Assembly: GCF_023228165.1 (NCBI RefSeq)
Contig: NZ_JALOBS010000006.1
Coordinates: 62,001-126,000 of the forward strand
DNA length: 64,000 nt
Source: Methylomonas sp.
GTDB taxonomy: Bacteria; Pseudomonadota; Gammaproteobacteria; Methylococcales; Methylomonadaceae
Reading direction: 5' to 3'
The first letter of the stretch is position 1; every line of letters starts with the position of its first letter. The notes under the pieces were generated by a model. The model worked only from the letters and a program-made list of their open reading frames with translations. It made no database searches and had not been told where the DNA came from. This document shows positions 26,445-36,102 of this stretch, piece after piece. Made by a program: the position numbers and the translations under genes.

Positions 26445-27450
26445 AAACCGTGTCCATATCGAGCTGAATTAAAATTGCTTTTCTAAGCAAAGCCTTTTCC
26501 TTATTAGCAATATTATGAAGATTAAGCACCTCGCTTTCCAAGCGCAGCAAACGATCTTCAAATGATCCTGCTTCAGCACCGGAATAACGATTTGCTGACA
26601 TTGAAGACGATGCGGTCTGCTCCTCGCGATCTTCGAGCTTCATCTCTTCGTTTACTTCAGAAATGACTTTTTCAACAGCTTGACTATCTAAAATACTTAA
26701 CTCTTCTAAATAACCAAATAGTAACAACCGATCACACAAAGAATTGATGCGCCGAGGTGTACCCGCCGAAAAATCATGTATATCCGAGAAAACGTTAGGG
26801 TCAAACTCCGGCTTACCTTGCCACCCAGCGGTTTGCAACCGAAATAAAATATACTCTTTAGTTTCATCTTCATCCAGCGGATCAAGATGAAACGTAGAAA
26901 CAATACGCTGCTTTAATTGCTCCATATCAGTCGCATATATGGTGCGTTTTAATTCTGGCTGTCCAACCAGAAAAACCTGGAAAACCGGCGTACCGTTTAC
27001 ATCCAGGTTAGTCAACATTCGTAATTCTTCCAACGATTGTTTGGGCAAATTCTGCGCTTCATCAATAATCAATAATAAGCGACGCCCTTCCCTCGCCTTC
27101 TCAATAATAAACTTTTCAAAGCTATTTAATAGACTCGCTTTATCATTATGCAAATATTGAAAACCAAATGTCGAAGCTATCAGTCTTAAGGTATCTTCGG
27201 GCCCGACTTGAGAGGTCATCATGACGCCAATCAATAATTTATCTTTATTAAGGTTTTTAACCAGACTTTTAACCAACATAGTTTTACCGGTGCCAGGAGA
27301 GCCGGTTACCAACACAAACCCTTCTCCCTGTGTCAAACCATACTGCATATACGCCAGGGCGCGTTTATGCACCGAACTTTGAAAAAAGAAATCAGGATCA
27401 GCGCTTAATTGAAATGGTTTTTGGCTTAAGTTGTAAAATCCGTCGTACAT
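26425..27450 (-). CDS. XrtA-associated AAA ATPase (ExeA-like)
   Basis: 341 residues. Start MYDGFYNLSQKPFQLSADPD is the hallmark of ExeA/GspA-like ATPases. Walker A is GSPGTGKT (50-57), Walker B LLLIIDEAQNL. The tail is coiled-coil-like (about 285-330, FEDRLLRLESEVLNLHNIA). It matches the family invariably found in exosortase A clusters (TIGR03015 type). ExeA relatives help place large secretion structures, so this may assemble the EPS export complex at the inner membrane. It lies 18 bases after the beta-barrel gene. Confidence 0.9.
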   Translation of the reverse strand: MYDGFYNLSQKPFQLSADPDFFFQSSVHKRALAYMQYGLTQGEGFVLVTGSPGTGKTMLVKSLVKNLNKDKLLIGVMMTSQVGPEDTLRLIASTFGFQYLHNDKASLLNSFEKFIIEKAREGRRLLLIIDEAQNLPKQSLEELRMLTNLDVNGTPVFQVFLVGQPELKRTIYATDMEQLKQRIVSTFHLDPLDEDETKEYILFRLQTAGWQGKPEFDPNVFSDIHDFSAGTPRRINSLCDRLLLFGYLEELSILDSQAVEKVISEVNEEMKLEDREEQTASSSMSANRYSGAEAGSFEDRLLRLESEVLNLHNIANKEKALLRKAILIQLDMDTVYDSGKK

Positions 27451-27468
27451 AAATTTAAAGTGGAAATT

Positions 27469-29064
27469 TTAAAAACGAACCGCAAAATTAGCTGTAGCGC
27501 GATTCTCTGTGTAGTCGTTTAAAGAAAAGTCAGATTGTTGATTGATATGTCTTAACTCTAAACTGGTATTCATCAGTAATGGGCGCCCCAAATTAATAGG
27601 CACACCTCGAGTCACCCCCAAAGCCACATCATATCGCTTACTATTCACTGATGAGGCGCCGCCACTATCCGTGGATTGCCAGTTAGGTCTTAAATAGAAA
27701 TTCAATCTAGGATCGAATTGCCAGCGCCAACTCGCAGAAGCACCATATACATCATCCTGCACTAGGCTCGGTTCGTAATTTCGATGTGTATTGTAAAAAG
27801 ACGCATTGTAAAAACTTTTTCCAGTTTGAAAGGTAAATGACAACTTAGCGTTTTTGCTAATAATCACATCGTTACCTAAACCCAAATTCGGTAAATTTGA
27901 ATTAAGCACCAGAAGCTGTTGATCCGTGTCGCCAGACACCGCCCCCCCAGTGGGGTCGGAGAATATTTGTTGATCGGCTAAAACTTGTTGAACTGTTGTA
28001 GTATCCTGAGAATAGGTAAAATTAACAGCTGCCTGTTTTACACGATAGTTTAAATTAGCATTCCACGTATTACCGGTATTTAGTCCAATATCTTTATTTT
28101 GATACGTAACAAACGCAGATAGATTTGCGGATGGATTAACGCGAATAGTGACATGTTTATTGTTCCCATATCCTGCCTCGAGGGAATAGAATTGACTAGG
28201 ATTCCATTGCGCACCAAAAGTATAAAAGAAGCCATTATTAATACTATTTGATGAGGTTTGGAAATCGTTATTTTCGTAACCGGCATGAACAAAAACATTA
28301 TATTTCCGATTAAAATAATAACGAGCATCGCCAGTATAATGCTCAAAACGAACATCACTCCCACTTACACGACTTTGATCTTGAGATGAATAATTTAAAT
28401 TCCATCTCATCGTATTAAATTTACTACCGCTTGACAGCCTGGCCTGCCTTGAAAAAGTCTCGGAATCAGAAATTTGACTCAGCAAAGGTGAAGAGGTTGT
28501 ATTTGAATTTGCATTATCAAAAGAGGATTTTTGATAGCCGACTTTAAGCAAACCATTGGCATATTGCCCGAAATGAGGTGTCCAATACGGTGAAATATTG
28601 AAGTTTTTCGACTCTACTCTGCTGCCGTTTCCGGTTAAATTATCTGTAGTTATAAAGGTATTACTAATATTTTGTTGACTGATCGAACTACTCGTTTGCA
28701 AAAAAAGAGTATTCCGCAAAGCCTGATATAACGAACTCATTTGCAATTGATGGTTTATATCAATTGCATCGCTTCCTCCGGCATTATAAAGCCCTTGTAA
28801 CCTATAGTTTAAATTTAGATTACTCCAGGGTGAAGAACCATACATTGAAATTCCGGGAGAAACCTCGGAGACAAATCCACTTTTCTTAGCATTATTCGAC
28901 AATGCCAGATTATCAGAAAACACTTCGCTCATCGAGAGATTGGGACGAATACGCCAATCAAAAGCTAAGGCGCTCTCCGGAAATAAAAATCCAAATGACA
29001 ATAAAATTGCAAATAACTTGTATGTTATTTTATGCAATTTAATACCATCTTTATCAATGACCAT
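27469..29064 (-). CDS. XrtA/PEP-CTERM-associated outer-membrane beta-barrel protein
   Basis: About 531 residues from ATG at 29064, overlapping the kinase gene by 11 bases; the earlier start at 29100 would give an odd Met-rich extension. A signal peptide (FAILLSFGFLFPESALAFDW) is followed by alternating aromatic/polar beta strands and a C-terminal Phe (ATANFAVRF), typical of outer-membrane barrels. It matches TIGR03016-type proteins restricted to exosortase A clusters. It probably serves as the outer-membrane pore or partner for polymer export beside the OPX lipoprotein. The pore role is inferred. Confidence 0.85.
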   Translation of the reverse strand: MVIDKDGIKLHKITYKLFAILLSFGFLFPESALAFDWRIRPNLSMSEVFSDNLALSNNAKKSGFVSEVSPGISMYGSSPWSNLNLNYRLQGLYNAGGSDAIDINHQLQMSSLYQALRNTLFLQTSSSISQQNISNTFITTDNLTGNGSRVESKNFNISPYWTPHFGQYANGLLKVGYQKSSFDNANSNTTSSPLLSQISDSETFSRQARLSSGSKFNTMRWNLNYSSQDQSRVSGSDVRFEHYTGDARYYFNRKYNVFVHAGYENNDFQTSSNSINNGFFYTFGAQWNPSQFYSLEAGYGNNKHVTIRVNPSANLSAFVTYQNKDIGLNTGNTWNANLNYRVKQAAVNFTYSQDTTTVQQVLADQQIFSDPTGGAVSGDTDQQLLVLNSNLPNLGLGNDVIISKNAKLSFTFQTGKSFYNASFYNTHRNYEPSLVQDDVYGASASWRWQFDPRLNFYLRPNWQSTDSGGASSVNSKRYDVALGVTRGVPINLGRPLLMNTSLELRHINQQSDFSLNDYTENRATANFAVRF

Positions 29065-29914
29065 ACTTACCATAACCATAGTTATATCCGTATAGATCAA
29101 GCTCCTTTTTGGTTTTATTGAGAAGAGTCATAACCACATCACAATTCGCTAACTTTGAAATCGACTCGTTAACAACATTTTGAGGTGTCTCCTCTGCGGC
29201 AATCACTAAAACAACTTGCCCAACTAACTCAGCAAGGATCTGAGCTTGTGTGGCCACTAACAAAGGCGGCGAGTCAAAAATTACAACCCTATCTTTATAA
29301 CGTCGACTGACCTCTTCAGCAAACAAATACATTCTCTGGCTGGATAATAACTCTGTCGAATATTTATGTCTTTTACCTGCAGGAATGACATTAAGGTTAG
29401 ATAAATCAGTTTTCAACAAAATATCCGAAAAATTAATTTTATCATTTTCAAGATACTCTATTAATCCGGGAGATTGTTTAATACCTAATTGCCTGGACAC
29501 ACTAGGTCGTTCGACATCCGCATCAATCAATAATACGCTTTTATCCAGCTCGTTGGCTATACTTAAGGCCAAGTTTATGGATACAAATGTCTTACCTTCA
29601 CCAGGAAGGCTACTACAAATTAATATCAAATTAGGGCGAGAAATCCCATTAATTTCTCCACCTTGAATATTATTTACTAAGGGGCGCTTGATAACTCTAA
29701 ACTCTTCTGCCAATTGTGATTTAGTATCATTGTGATCAATAAACCCTTCGGCAGCCAAAACATTCCAATTTATGACAACTTGATTATCTTTCGGAATTAT
29801 TGAATCATCGTCACTGGTAAAATTATCGCTTTCAATTAATGAATCATCTGGTTTATTTTTCTCTATTAAGCCTTGGTTATTTGCTTTTTTTAAAGCGTTT
29901 TCAATAATACTCAT
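29054..29914 (-). CDS. Tyrosine autokinase (BY-kinase), XrtA associated
   Basis: 286-residue cytoplasmic kinase of the CpsD/EpsG type. Walker A is LPGEGKT (103-109), Walker A' LLIDADVERPS (128-138), Walker B VVIFDSPPLL. The C-terminal Tyr cluster YGYNYGYGKYGH (275-286) has five Tyr residues, the expected autophosphorylation tail. It controls polymerisation and chain length through the Wzz-type partner coded 15 bases upstream. In this split arrangement the partner activates the kinase at the membrane. It matches the exosortase-associated family TIGR03018. Confidence 0.92.
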   Translation of the reverse strand: MSIIENALKKANNQGLIEKNKPDDSLIESDNFTSDDDSIIPKDNQVVINWNVLAAEGFIDHNDTKSQLAEEFRVIKRPLVNNIQGGEINGISRPNLILICSSLPGEGKTFVSINLALSIANELDKSVLLIDADVERPSVSRQLGIKQSPGLIEYLENDKINFSDILLKTDLSNLNVIPAGKRHKYSTELLSSQRMYLFAEEVSRRYKDRVVIFDSPPLLVATQAQILAELVGQVVLVIAAEETPQNVVNESISKLANCDVVMTLLNKTKKELDLYGYNYGYGKYGH

Positions 29915-29929
29915 CAGACTTACCTATTA

Positions 29930-31459
29930 TTACTTGATAAAATCAAATAACATAATACCAATATATCCAAATATTATTAACGTAATTGTAATTAATAATA
30001 ACCAATCCATGCTTTTTGCCCTATTAATTCCAATACTTGTTAAGGATACACTACCTAAAGAAGGCAACCCTGTAACTACCCTAACCTGTCGACTAGACAT
30101 ATAAACAGGGCGAATAAAATATATCAGAAACGCAACACAGAACCCGCTAATGATTCCGCCAACCAAAATCAATGAATAGAAAAGTATTCTATTTGGAGAA
30201 GATGGCTTGCTTGGTCTGGTTGGTGGATCCGCTATCTTAAATTTTAGGCGGGAAGTTTGGTCATCTACTCGTTCGGTAATATGGGCTTGCTCGCGCCTCT
30301 CAAGCAATTCAGAATATTTGCCATTTATAGTTTGATAATCCCTATTAAGATTTTTCATCTCAGTTTCAATAGCAAGCCTTTCATTCAACCCGTGCTCAAT
30401 CATATTGATCCTTGCTTTTATTGAGTCGATTAACGCCTGAATTGAAGCTACCTCTGCTTCAGAATTATCGTATGCAATCTTTAAAGTTTGCACATAAGGA
30501 TTAGACATTTTCTGTGGCCCAATCCAATCGGTTTCCAGGGCAACATCCTTCTTGTTCAATTCTTTTTGCTCTTTTAAAGATGCTATTAATCGATCAATTG
30601 CCAATATTTCCGGATGATTTTCTGTATACTTAATCAGCATCTCTACTTTTTTATCTTTTAACGCAGAAATTCTTGAATCTTCATGGGAAACCTCCTCAGA
30701 GAGATTTGTTATACCCCAATCTTCATTTGATTCTTGAATACTTTTCACTTGTTCGCCCAGAACATTTTTTCTAGCTATCGCTTGCTCCTGATTTGAAGTT
30801 GCCGTATTAAGCTGCTCCTTTAATTGATTTAATAATTGGAACTGATCGGACTCACCTGCCAGATAATCCAAATTCGCTCTTTTAAAATCTTCCTTTGCTT
30901 TTTCAGCTTCTTGTAGTCTAATTTCATAATCCCTAATTTGTTGTTCAATAAAATGCTGAGCATCGGTGGCATCCGCCATAGCCTTGCCTTGGGCTTGCTC
31001 TGAAAAGACGGTAAGAACTGCTTGAACGACACTTTTAGCCGTTTCAGGATCTGTTGAAGAATAACCAATATCAAAAATATCCCTATCTCGAGCTCCCGAA
31101 ATAGTAATATCCTTTTTCAATTTCTCAATAAAATCACTGCTAATTACCTCTCCTGTTTTTTCCGCCTTCAAATGAGATAACTCGATAATTTTCTCTAAAT
31201 TAGGCCTGGTAAACATTAATTGTTGGATAATTCTAATTAAAGCGGAAACATCGGGCTCAATTACCATGCCACGCATCAATGGCCTTATGACTGTGGATGA
31301 GTCAATATGCACTTTAGCTTTTGATTCGAATTTATCAGGCATTGTAAAAACGAAAGACCAACCACATATGCATACCAATAAGGCAAATAAGATGGCCAAC
31401 CGCTTGTACTTGAGGGTACCTTTTAAATAGAAATAGACTTCAGATAACTCTTGTTGCAT
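29930..31459 (-). CDS. Chain-length determinant protein (Wzz/PCP type), XrtA associated
   Basis: 509 residues with a transmembrane helix at each end (about 18-34 and 430-450) plus a third hydrophobic segment at the extreme C-terminus. A long coiled-coil middle (about 160-400) is typical of polysaccharide co-polymerases. The PxxP motif near the second helix is DPPTRPSKPSSPN. It governs polymer length and activates the tyrosine kinase encoded next. It matches the XrtA-linked family TIGR03007 in length and context. Confidence 0.9.
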   Translation of the reverse strand: MQQELSEVYFYLKGTLKYKRLAILFALLVCICGWSFVFTMPDKFESKAKVHIDSSTVIRPLMRGMVIEPDVSALIRIIQQLMFTRPNLEKIIELSHLKAEKTGEVISSDFIEKLKKDITISGARDRDIFDIGYSSTDPETAKSVVQAVLTVFSEQAQGKAMADATDAQHFIEQQIRDYEIRLQEAEKAKEDFKRANLDYLAGESDQFQLLNQLKEQLNTATSNQEQAIARKNVLGEQVKSIQESNEDWGITNLSEEVSHEDSRISALKDKKVEMLIKYTENHPEILAIDRLIASLKEQKELNKKDVALETDWIGPQKMSNPYVQTLKIAYDNSEAEVASIQALIDSIKARINMIEHGLNERLAIETEMKNLNRDYQTINGKYSELLERREQAHITERVDDQTSRLKFKIADPPTRPSKPSSPNRILFYSLILVGGIISGFCVAFLIYFIRPVYMSSRQVRVVTGLPSLGSVSLTSIGINRAKSMDWLLLITITLIIFGYIGIMLFDFIK

Positions 31460-31499
31460 TTTATTTAGGATACTTTATGTGAAATAACCAAATTTGATA

Positions 31500-32228
31500 T
31501 TAAAAATATGCATCTGGGATGATCAAAATATCACCTGGCATCATTAATACATTTGCCGACAAATCAGCATCATCGATTAAGTCATCGATTCGCACTCGGT
31601 ATGATTTAAGATCCCCATCTACCTTGCGGATTACACTAGCCCTGTTACCATCAGCATATTGATTTAATCCGATTTGAATAATCACATCAAGCAAAGTCAT
31701 ACCCCTTTCATAAGGTATAGCTTTCCCTTGGTAACGCCCAATGCCTCCGCCGCCAATTCCGCCGCCGCCAATTCCGCCGCCGCCAATTCCTCCCCCGACT
31801 CCTCCAATACCGCCTGATCCGCCACGTCCCCCTGAACTTCCTCCACCGATACGACCTATAACACGAATTTGCTGATCTCTTATTCCTTGAAAACCCGACA
31901 CCATAACTACTACTTGCGGGCTTTTAACATAAACCTTTAAAACATTTTCTATATCTCTCGCTAGCTGATAAGGGGTTTTTCCATTCGCCAATAATTCCTC
32001 AACTAATGGCACTGTAATTTTACCGTCAGGTCTTACTACCGCAGTAGTAGATAATTCAGGATTACCCCATACAAAAATATTAACACTATCTCCAGGTCCA
32101 ATTTGATATGTGTAATCAGCAGATTGCGTAACGTCTTCAAGTAACGGCTGAGCGCATCCACCTGTAATTATAAAAAACACGCATATAGTAAGTCTACGCC
32201 ATGTAACATACAGTTTAGTCTTTATCAT
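31500..32228 (-). CDS. Polysaccharide export (OPX/Wza-like) lipoprotein with Gly-rich insert
   Basis: About 242 residues. The ATG at 32228 is preferred because GGCAGGG lies 10 bases upstream; 32249 is an alternative. The lipobox ITGGC puts the lipid anchor on Cys25. The poly_export domain (YQIGPGDSVNIFVWGNPELS and following) is standard, but between it and the SLBB-like C-terminal part (AIPYERGMTLLDVIIQIG) sits a Gly-rich insert (residues about 123-161) with repeated GIGGG units. The protein forms the outer-membrane export channel with the chain-length protein. The insert is unusual and encoded by a 15-base tandem repeat. Confidence 0.9.
   Translation of the reverse strand: MIKTKLYVTWRRLTICVFFIITGGCAQPLLEDVTQSADYTYQIGPGDSVNIFVWGNPELSTTAVVRPDGKITVPLVEELLANGKTPYQLARDIENVLKVYVKSPQVVVMVSGFQGIRDQQIRVIGRIGGGSSGGRGGSGGIGGVGGGIGGGGIGGGGIGGGGIGRYQGKAIPYERGMTLLDVIIQIGLNQYADGNRASVIRKVDGDLKSYRVRIDDLIDDADLSANVLMMPGDILIIPDAYF
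31742..31860 (-). repeat. Tandem 15-base repeat coding for Gly-rich insert
   Basis: The plus strand shows near-identical copies of CCGCCGCCAATTCCG between about 31748 and 31790, flanked by degenerate CC-T/G-CC runs to 31860. The minus strand encodes GIGGG repeats. Such a repeat can gain or lose units by slippage without a frameshift since the unit is a multiple of three. Confidence 0.8.
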
Positions 32229-32277
32229 TTTTAAAAAACCCTGCCCCAAAAAACTATGATAATGGATGCCATTAATA

Positions 32278-34707
32278 TTAACGATTACTTAATTTCTTTA
32301 TTAGTTTTATCGCCTCGTCTTTACCAGAAAAACTCCGTTTCTGGCTATCTGCCAACGAGATTGACTGCTTCAATTCAACAAGTGCTGTTGCCTTATTATC
32401 ATTGTTAAGATGAGCGACACCTAAATGATACCTAATTTCGGGCATTTTTGGCTCTTTTACAATCAGCGATTCAAGAATTTCCAATCCCTCTTTAACCTTA
32501 CCGTTTTTAACCAAAGCCCAGGCATAAGTATCTTGAAAGTAAATATTATCTTCATTCTTAAGTTTTTCAGATAACGCAAAACCTTTTTGCTGGTCTTCAA
32601 TTATATTAGAATCAATCAGCAAGGTTACAAGATTATTTACAGCTGTATTTGCGTCTGGATACTTGTATATAATTTTTTCATAAATTTTACGTGCTTCCTG
32701 CTTATTTCCAGTTTGTTCATCAAGACTAGCCATAGCCATTAATAGCTGTTCATTATCGGGGTTATCTTGTAAGCCTTTAATATAAACCTCTTTAGCCGCT
32801 GCGGAGTCTTTCTTTATAACAACAGTTAGTTTTGCCAAGGCCAGATAAAGAGGAACCGAATTGCTAGTCATATTTTTAATTTCTTTCTTCAAAAGCGCTT
32901 CAGCTTTAAGATAATCTTTATTAGCAATATATAGATCACTTAACACACCAAGAATGACTAGATCATCGTTATATTTGTGATGCTGACTTTCTAGAAATGC
33001 AATAGCTTTTTCACGCTGGCCAATTCCTTCATATGATCGTACCAAATTTATCATTGAATTAACATTAGAAGGAAAGTCTACCAATATTTTCTCATAAAGT
33101 TTTATCGCATCTAAAAACTTTCCTGTACCTTGCAGAATGTTCGCCTCTAAATACAATGGCATAGATTTGTTTTTTGAAAAAACGGCAATCCTCTGTACTG
33201 TTAACTGTGCGTCCTCCCACTTTTTTTCGGCAATATCTAATTCTGCCTTTTTTGCAAGAAATAATACTTGATTTGGCTTTGCATTTATAGCCTTATCTAT
33301 CAATTGACGTGCATTTTCCATTTGATTAGCATTTGTATAAAGATTATATATAAATGTAAAGGCCTGGACATTAGCCGGATTTATCTCCAAAGCTTGCTTA
33401 TGATATTTTCCAGCCTGCTTCTTATCATTTTTCATTGCATAAGCTTGACCTAATAGCACATAAGCGACATCAGAGTCATTCTTCAACCAAATAGTCTTAT
33501 TCAGTAAATCAATTGCATCATCAACCTTATATTTCAAGAGATACAACTTAGCCCTTAAAAGGCTCGCCTCAATATTATCAGAATTCTCTGCCAATATATC
33601 TGAAATAGCAGTTTCAGCCTTATCATAATCTTTATTGATGAAATAACTTTCTGCAATAATTGCCTGCGCAGATTGACCCTCTTTACTTTTTCTATCCCTG
33701 TCAATAATTAACCGCAACCCTCTAATAGCCTCATCGATGTAATTATTAGACATCATCCATTTTGACAACTCTAATACATCTTCATTTTTACTTGTTTGGT
33801 TTAAAATTTTATCAAACTCCGGGACAACTCGATCTTTAAATTTTGCATTTAAAAACTCAAGCAATAAAATTTCAACCTGCACCTTATCTTGGCTGTCGGA
33901 TACCATTTCTCGCAGCTGCGCCTCTGCAAGATCCAATTTGTCCGTCATTGCATACATCGAAGCCAAGTTAAATTTGAACTTTTCATTACCTGGATATAAT
34001 GTAATTAATTTTTTGTATTCATTTATAACAGCATCAATATCTTTTTTATTAGAGCTTATTTTTATTTTTAATAATCTTAAAGGTAAATTCTTTTCATCTA
34101 AGTTCAAAGCCGTATCAACCAAACTATTTGCTCGGTCAAGCTGATTATCTTCAAATGCAATAGCGGCTTTTAAAGACAATGCATCAATATTTTTGGGATC
34201 AGTTGACAATACTGAATCAATTATAGCCGTTGCTTTATTATTATTTTTCTGCCTTATAAATGCAGAGGCTTTTAGTAACTTTGCCTCGTCATTACTAGGA
34301 TTTTCTCTTAAAATAAAATCGGCTTGCTCCATTGCCTTATCTAACTCTCCAAATAATAAATTTACTTTTCCCAATTTTTGCCGTACTTCTAGCTTATTTG
34401 GATCAAGCTCAATTGCTTTCAATAAGTTGTCTTTCATGGACTTAAAGTTATTCACTTTTTCATCAGAAAGTGCCATGTAATAATAAGTATCGGCGATATT
34501 ATCTCCTGCTTGACTTGATGTTTTTAACTCAAGAATAGCTTTCTCATATTCGCCTTTTTCAAATAGCTCTTTTCCTTTTTTTAAGTGGCTTTCCGCTACT
34601 TCCTCAGGCGTTTCACAAGCCGTTAGCAATATTGCTCCCAACACCACCATCATGGTGGTTCGTGCTTTAGTTTTATTTGGTTTACTGAATACCAAGGTAT
34701 CCTCCAT
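32278..34707 (-). CDS. prsT: PEP-CTERM system TPR-repeat lipoprotein PrsT
   Basis: 809-residue lipoprotein with lipobox LTAC (Cys31) and about twenty TPR repeats filling the rest (regular A-x2-Y/F-x-KAL and P-N/D spacing). It matches PrsT proteins of the XrtA/PEP-CTERM system. It is anchored in the outer or inner membrane from the periplasmic side and probably scaffolds the export machinery. The ATG at 34707 has no ribosome site; GGAGG at 34705-34701 would suit the TTG at 34695 five bases further, so the true start may be there. It lies 38 bases after the acyltransferase gene. Confidence 0.92.
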   Translation of the reverse strand: MEDTLVFSKPNKTKARTTMMVVLGAILLTACETPEEVAESHLKKGKELFEKGEYEKAILELKTSSQAGDNIADTYYYMALSDEKVNNFKSMKDNLLKAIELDPNKLEVRQKLGKVNLLFGELDKAMEQADFILRENPSNDEAKLLKASAFIRQKNNNKATAIIDSVLSTDPKNIDALSLKAAIAFEDNQLDRANSLVDTALNLDEKNLPLRLLKIKISSNKKDIDAVINEYKKLITLYPGNEKFKFNLASMYAMTDKLDLAEAQLREMVSDSQDKVQVEILLLEFLNAKFKDRVVPEFDKILNQTSKNEDVLELSKWMMSNNYIDEAIRGLRLIIDRDRKSKEGQSAQAIIAESYFINKDYDKAETAISDILAENSDNIEASLLRAKLYLLKYKVDDAIDLLNKTIWLKNDSDVAYVLLGQAYAMKNDKKQAGKYHKQALEINPANVQAFTFIYNLYTNANQMENARQLIDKAINAKPNQVLFLAKKAELDIAEKKWEDAQLTVQRIAVFSKNKSMPLYLEANILQGTGKFLDAIKLYEKILVDFPSNVNSMINLVRSYEGIGQREKAIAFLESQHHKYNDDLVILGVLSDLYIANKDYLKAEALLKKEIKNMTSNSVPLYLALAKLTVVIKKDSAAAKEVYIKGLQDNPDNEQLLMAMASLDEQTGNKQEARKIYEKIIYKYPDANTAVNNLVTLLIDSNIIEDQQKGFALSEKLKNEDNIYFQDTYAWALVKNGKVKEGLEILESLIVKEPKMPEIRYHLGVAHLNNDNKATALVELKQSISLADSQKRSFSGKDEAIKLIKKLSNR

Positions 34708-34745
34708 AACGTTTTTATTTTAAATAAAAAATAGATATTTTAATA

Positions 34746-35483
34746 TTAAGAATAAATAGCATTTTTGATCCATTGGTATAAATCAAATAAATCCGGGTGC
34801 ATATTCTCAAGTACCGACTGTGTCGTTATAAAATATGGCGCTCTAATTCCATGATAAAATACATCTTTACCAACTCTCTGAAAGTCAATGCCAGATCGGT
34901 GCATCAACCGCGGTAAGAATGGCTCCATCATCGCAAACACATTTGTACGATTATCCACTTCTGTCATCGCCGTTGCAGCGAGAAAACAAGCAACAGCAAT
35001 CAAAGAACAGCTTCTCTGTTCTTGATCAGAGAAATTAAGACTGCGTATTTCGCCAAACCTTGTCAACGATTCGCCTGTGCGTCTACGAAATGCACCATCT
35101 ACTGCGAGCCTTGAAATCTCACAAACTGAAGATCTTTCTAATTCAAATTTATCAATCTGATTATGATCGAGACTTGAGTTGCAAAATTTTTCTAATGGTA
35201 GTGGCGCGTTAACGGTGTCACCTAAAGCGGGTACCAACCGCACACAACCAGCTGGTGTATCAGTCCTGCGATGGATAACTAGACAATGTCGTGATACCTG
35301 ATCATATTCATCCTTCTCTAAGCAGTCGGGAAATAAGTCAGTCGCTTCATATTTAAATTCTTCGCAGTAAACACGATATCTAACCCCGTATACTTGCGTT
35401 CTTTGAGTCTCGGTTATCGCCAACTCAACTTTGAAATGTTTTTGAAAACCTTCCACCAAGGATAAATTGGACTCATCGTTCAT
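34746..35483 (-). CDS. PEP-CTERM/exosortase system-associated acyltransferase
   Basis: About 245 residues. ATG at 35483, with GGGG 6 bases upstream, is preferred over the TTG at 35495. Motifs VYGVRYRVYCEEFKYEA and HCLVIHRRTDTPAGCVRLVP resemble the GNAT-like N-acyl amino acid synthase/autoinducer-synthase fold, matching the TIGR03694-type proteins of exosortase clusters. It probably makes an acylated small molecule or acylates a protein; substrate unknown. The gene lies 24 bases after the cyclic-nucleotide-binding protein and 38 bases before prsT, so it is cotranscribed with them. Confidence 0.88.
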   Translation of the reverse strand: MNDESNLSLVEGFQKHFKVELAITETQRTQVYGVRYRVYCEEFKYEATDLFPDCLEKDEYDQVSRHCLVIHRRTDTPAGCVRLVPALGDTVNAPLPLEKFCNSSLDHNQIDKFELERSSVCEISRLAVDGAFRRRTGESLTRFGEIRSLNFSDQEQRSCSLIAVACFLAATAMTEVDNRTNVFAMMEPFLPRLMHRSGIDFQRVGKDVFYHGIRAPYFITTQSVLENMHPDLFDLYQWIKNAIYS

Positions 35484-35519
35484 AAATAGCCCCAATCACT
35501 TGATTCCACACCTATGATT

Positions 35520-35993
35520 TTAAAGGTATTTATCAATATCATGCGCTTTTATACCCCAAGCTAAAAGCTTTTCGATACGGTCATTAGCAGTCTCCAAACG
35601 TATCGCCATTATTTCAAACAGACCTTTCAAAAAAAGATAGCCCTCTATGGGATGATCATCAAGGTAAACACTTAACATATCACTTCGAATTTCTAAAATG
35701 CTTACATCTGTCAACGCTATCACAGAAGCAGTCCTCCGATGCATACCATATAAACAGATATCACCAAACACCGACCCAGCGTCCAAATCACATAGGCCGG
35801 GGGTTATTTTTATGTCCTTTTCAAGTTCAGCTCCACCTAACACACGTACATTACCAACTTCGATAAGGAACATAGAACTTCCGAGCTCACCTTTTTCAAT
35901 GATCTTTTCATTCGCTTTGTACCTTACACGACGCCATGCCGCACCTTCGACAAACTGAGGACTGTTTAAAATTTCATCAAGTACTTGTTTCAT
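35520..35993 (-). CDS. Cyclic nucleotide-binding domain protein
   Basis: 157 residues made of one cyclic-nucleotide-binding (CRP-like) domain: KIIEKGELGSSMFLIEVGNV, then GSVFGDICLYGMHRRTASVIALTD at the phosphate-binding cassette (the usual GE...RSA is here GD...RTA), followed by a helical end. No DNA-binding HTH follows, so it is a sensor or regulator acting by protein contact. It is the first gene of the 25 kb EPS cluster. Adenylate cyclase is coded in the same window, but the weak cassette makes cAMP binding uncertain. Confidence 0.8.
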   Translation of the reverse strand: MKQVLDEILNSPQFVEGAAWRRVRYKANEKIIEKGELGSSMFLIEVGNVRVLGGAELEKDIKITPGLCDLDAGSVFGDICLYGMHRRTASVIALTDVSILEIRSDMLSVYLDDHPIEGYLFLKGLFEIMAIRLETANDRIEKLLAWGIKAHDIDKYL

Positions 35994-36078
35994 AGCAACC
36001 TAACATTCAACCCAGTCTAAATGCATACCAAAACTATCTGTTATATTACCTTACACAAAGTTTTTTATCTCCACCCAA

Positions 36079-36092
36079 AGGTCTTATGACCT
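36079..36092. promoter_or_regulatory. Inverted repeat in the prsK / EPS divergent promoter region
   Basis: AGGTC-TTAT-GACCT, perfect 5-base arms, 10 bases upstream of the prsK ATG and inside the 109-base region between the two divergent units. It could be an operator for autoregulation. No clear sigma-54 or sigma-70 promoter was found here. Confidence 0.35.
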
Positions 36093-36102
36093 ACTGTAAA
36101 AC

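Noticed and set aside
31742..31860. Short repeated units as a possible CRISPR array
   Set aside because: Units are contiguous 15-base repeats without spacers and are in-frame codons of the OPX gene.
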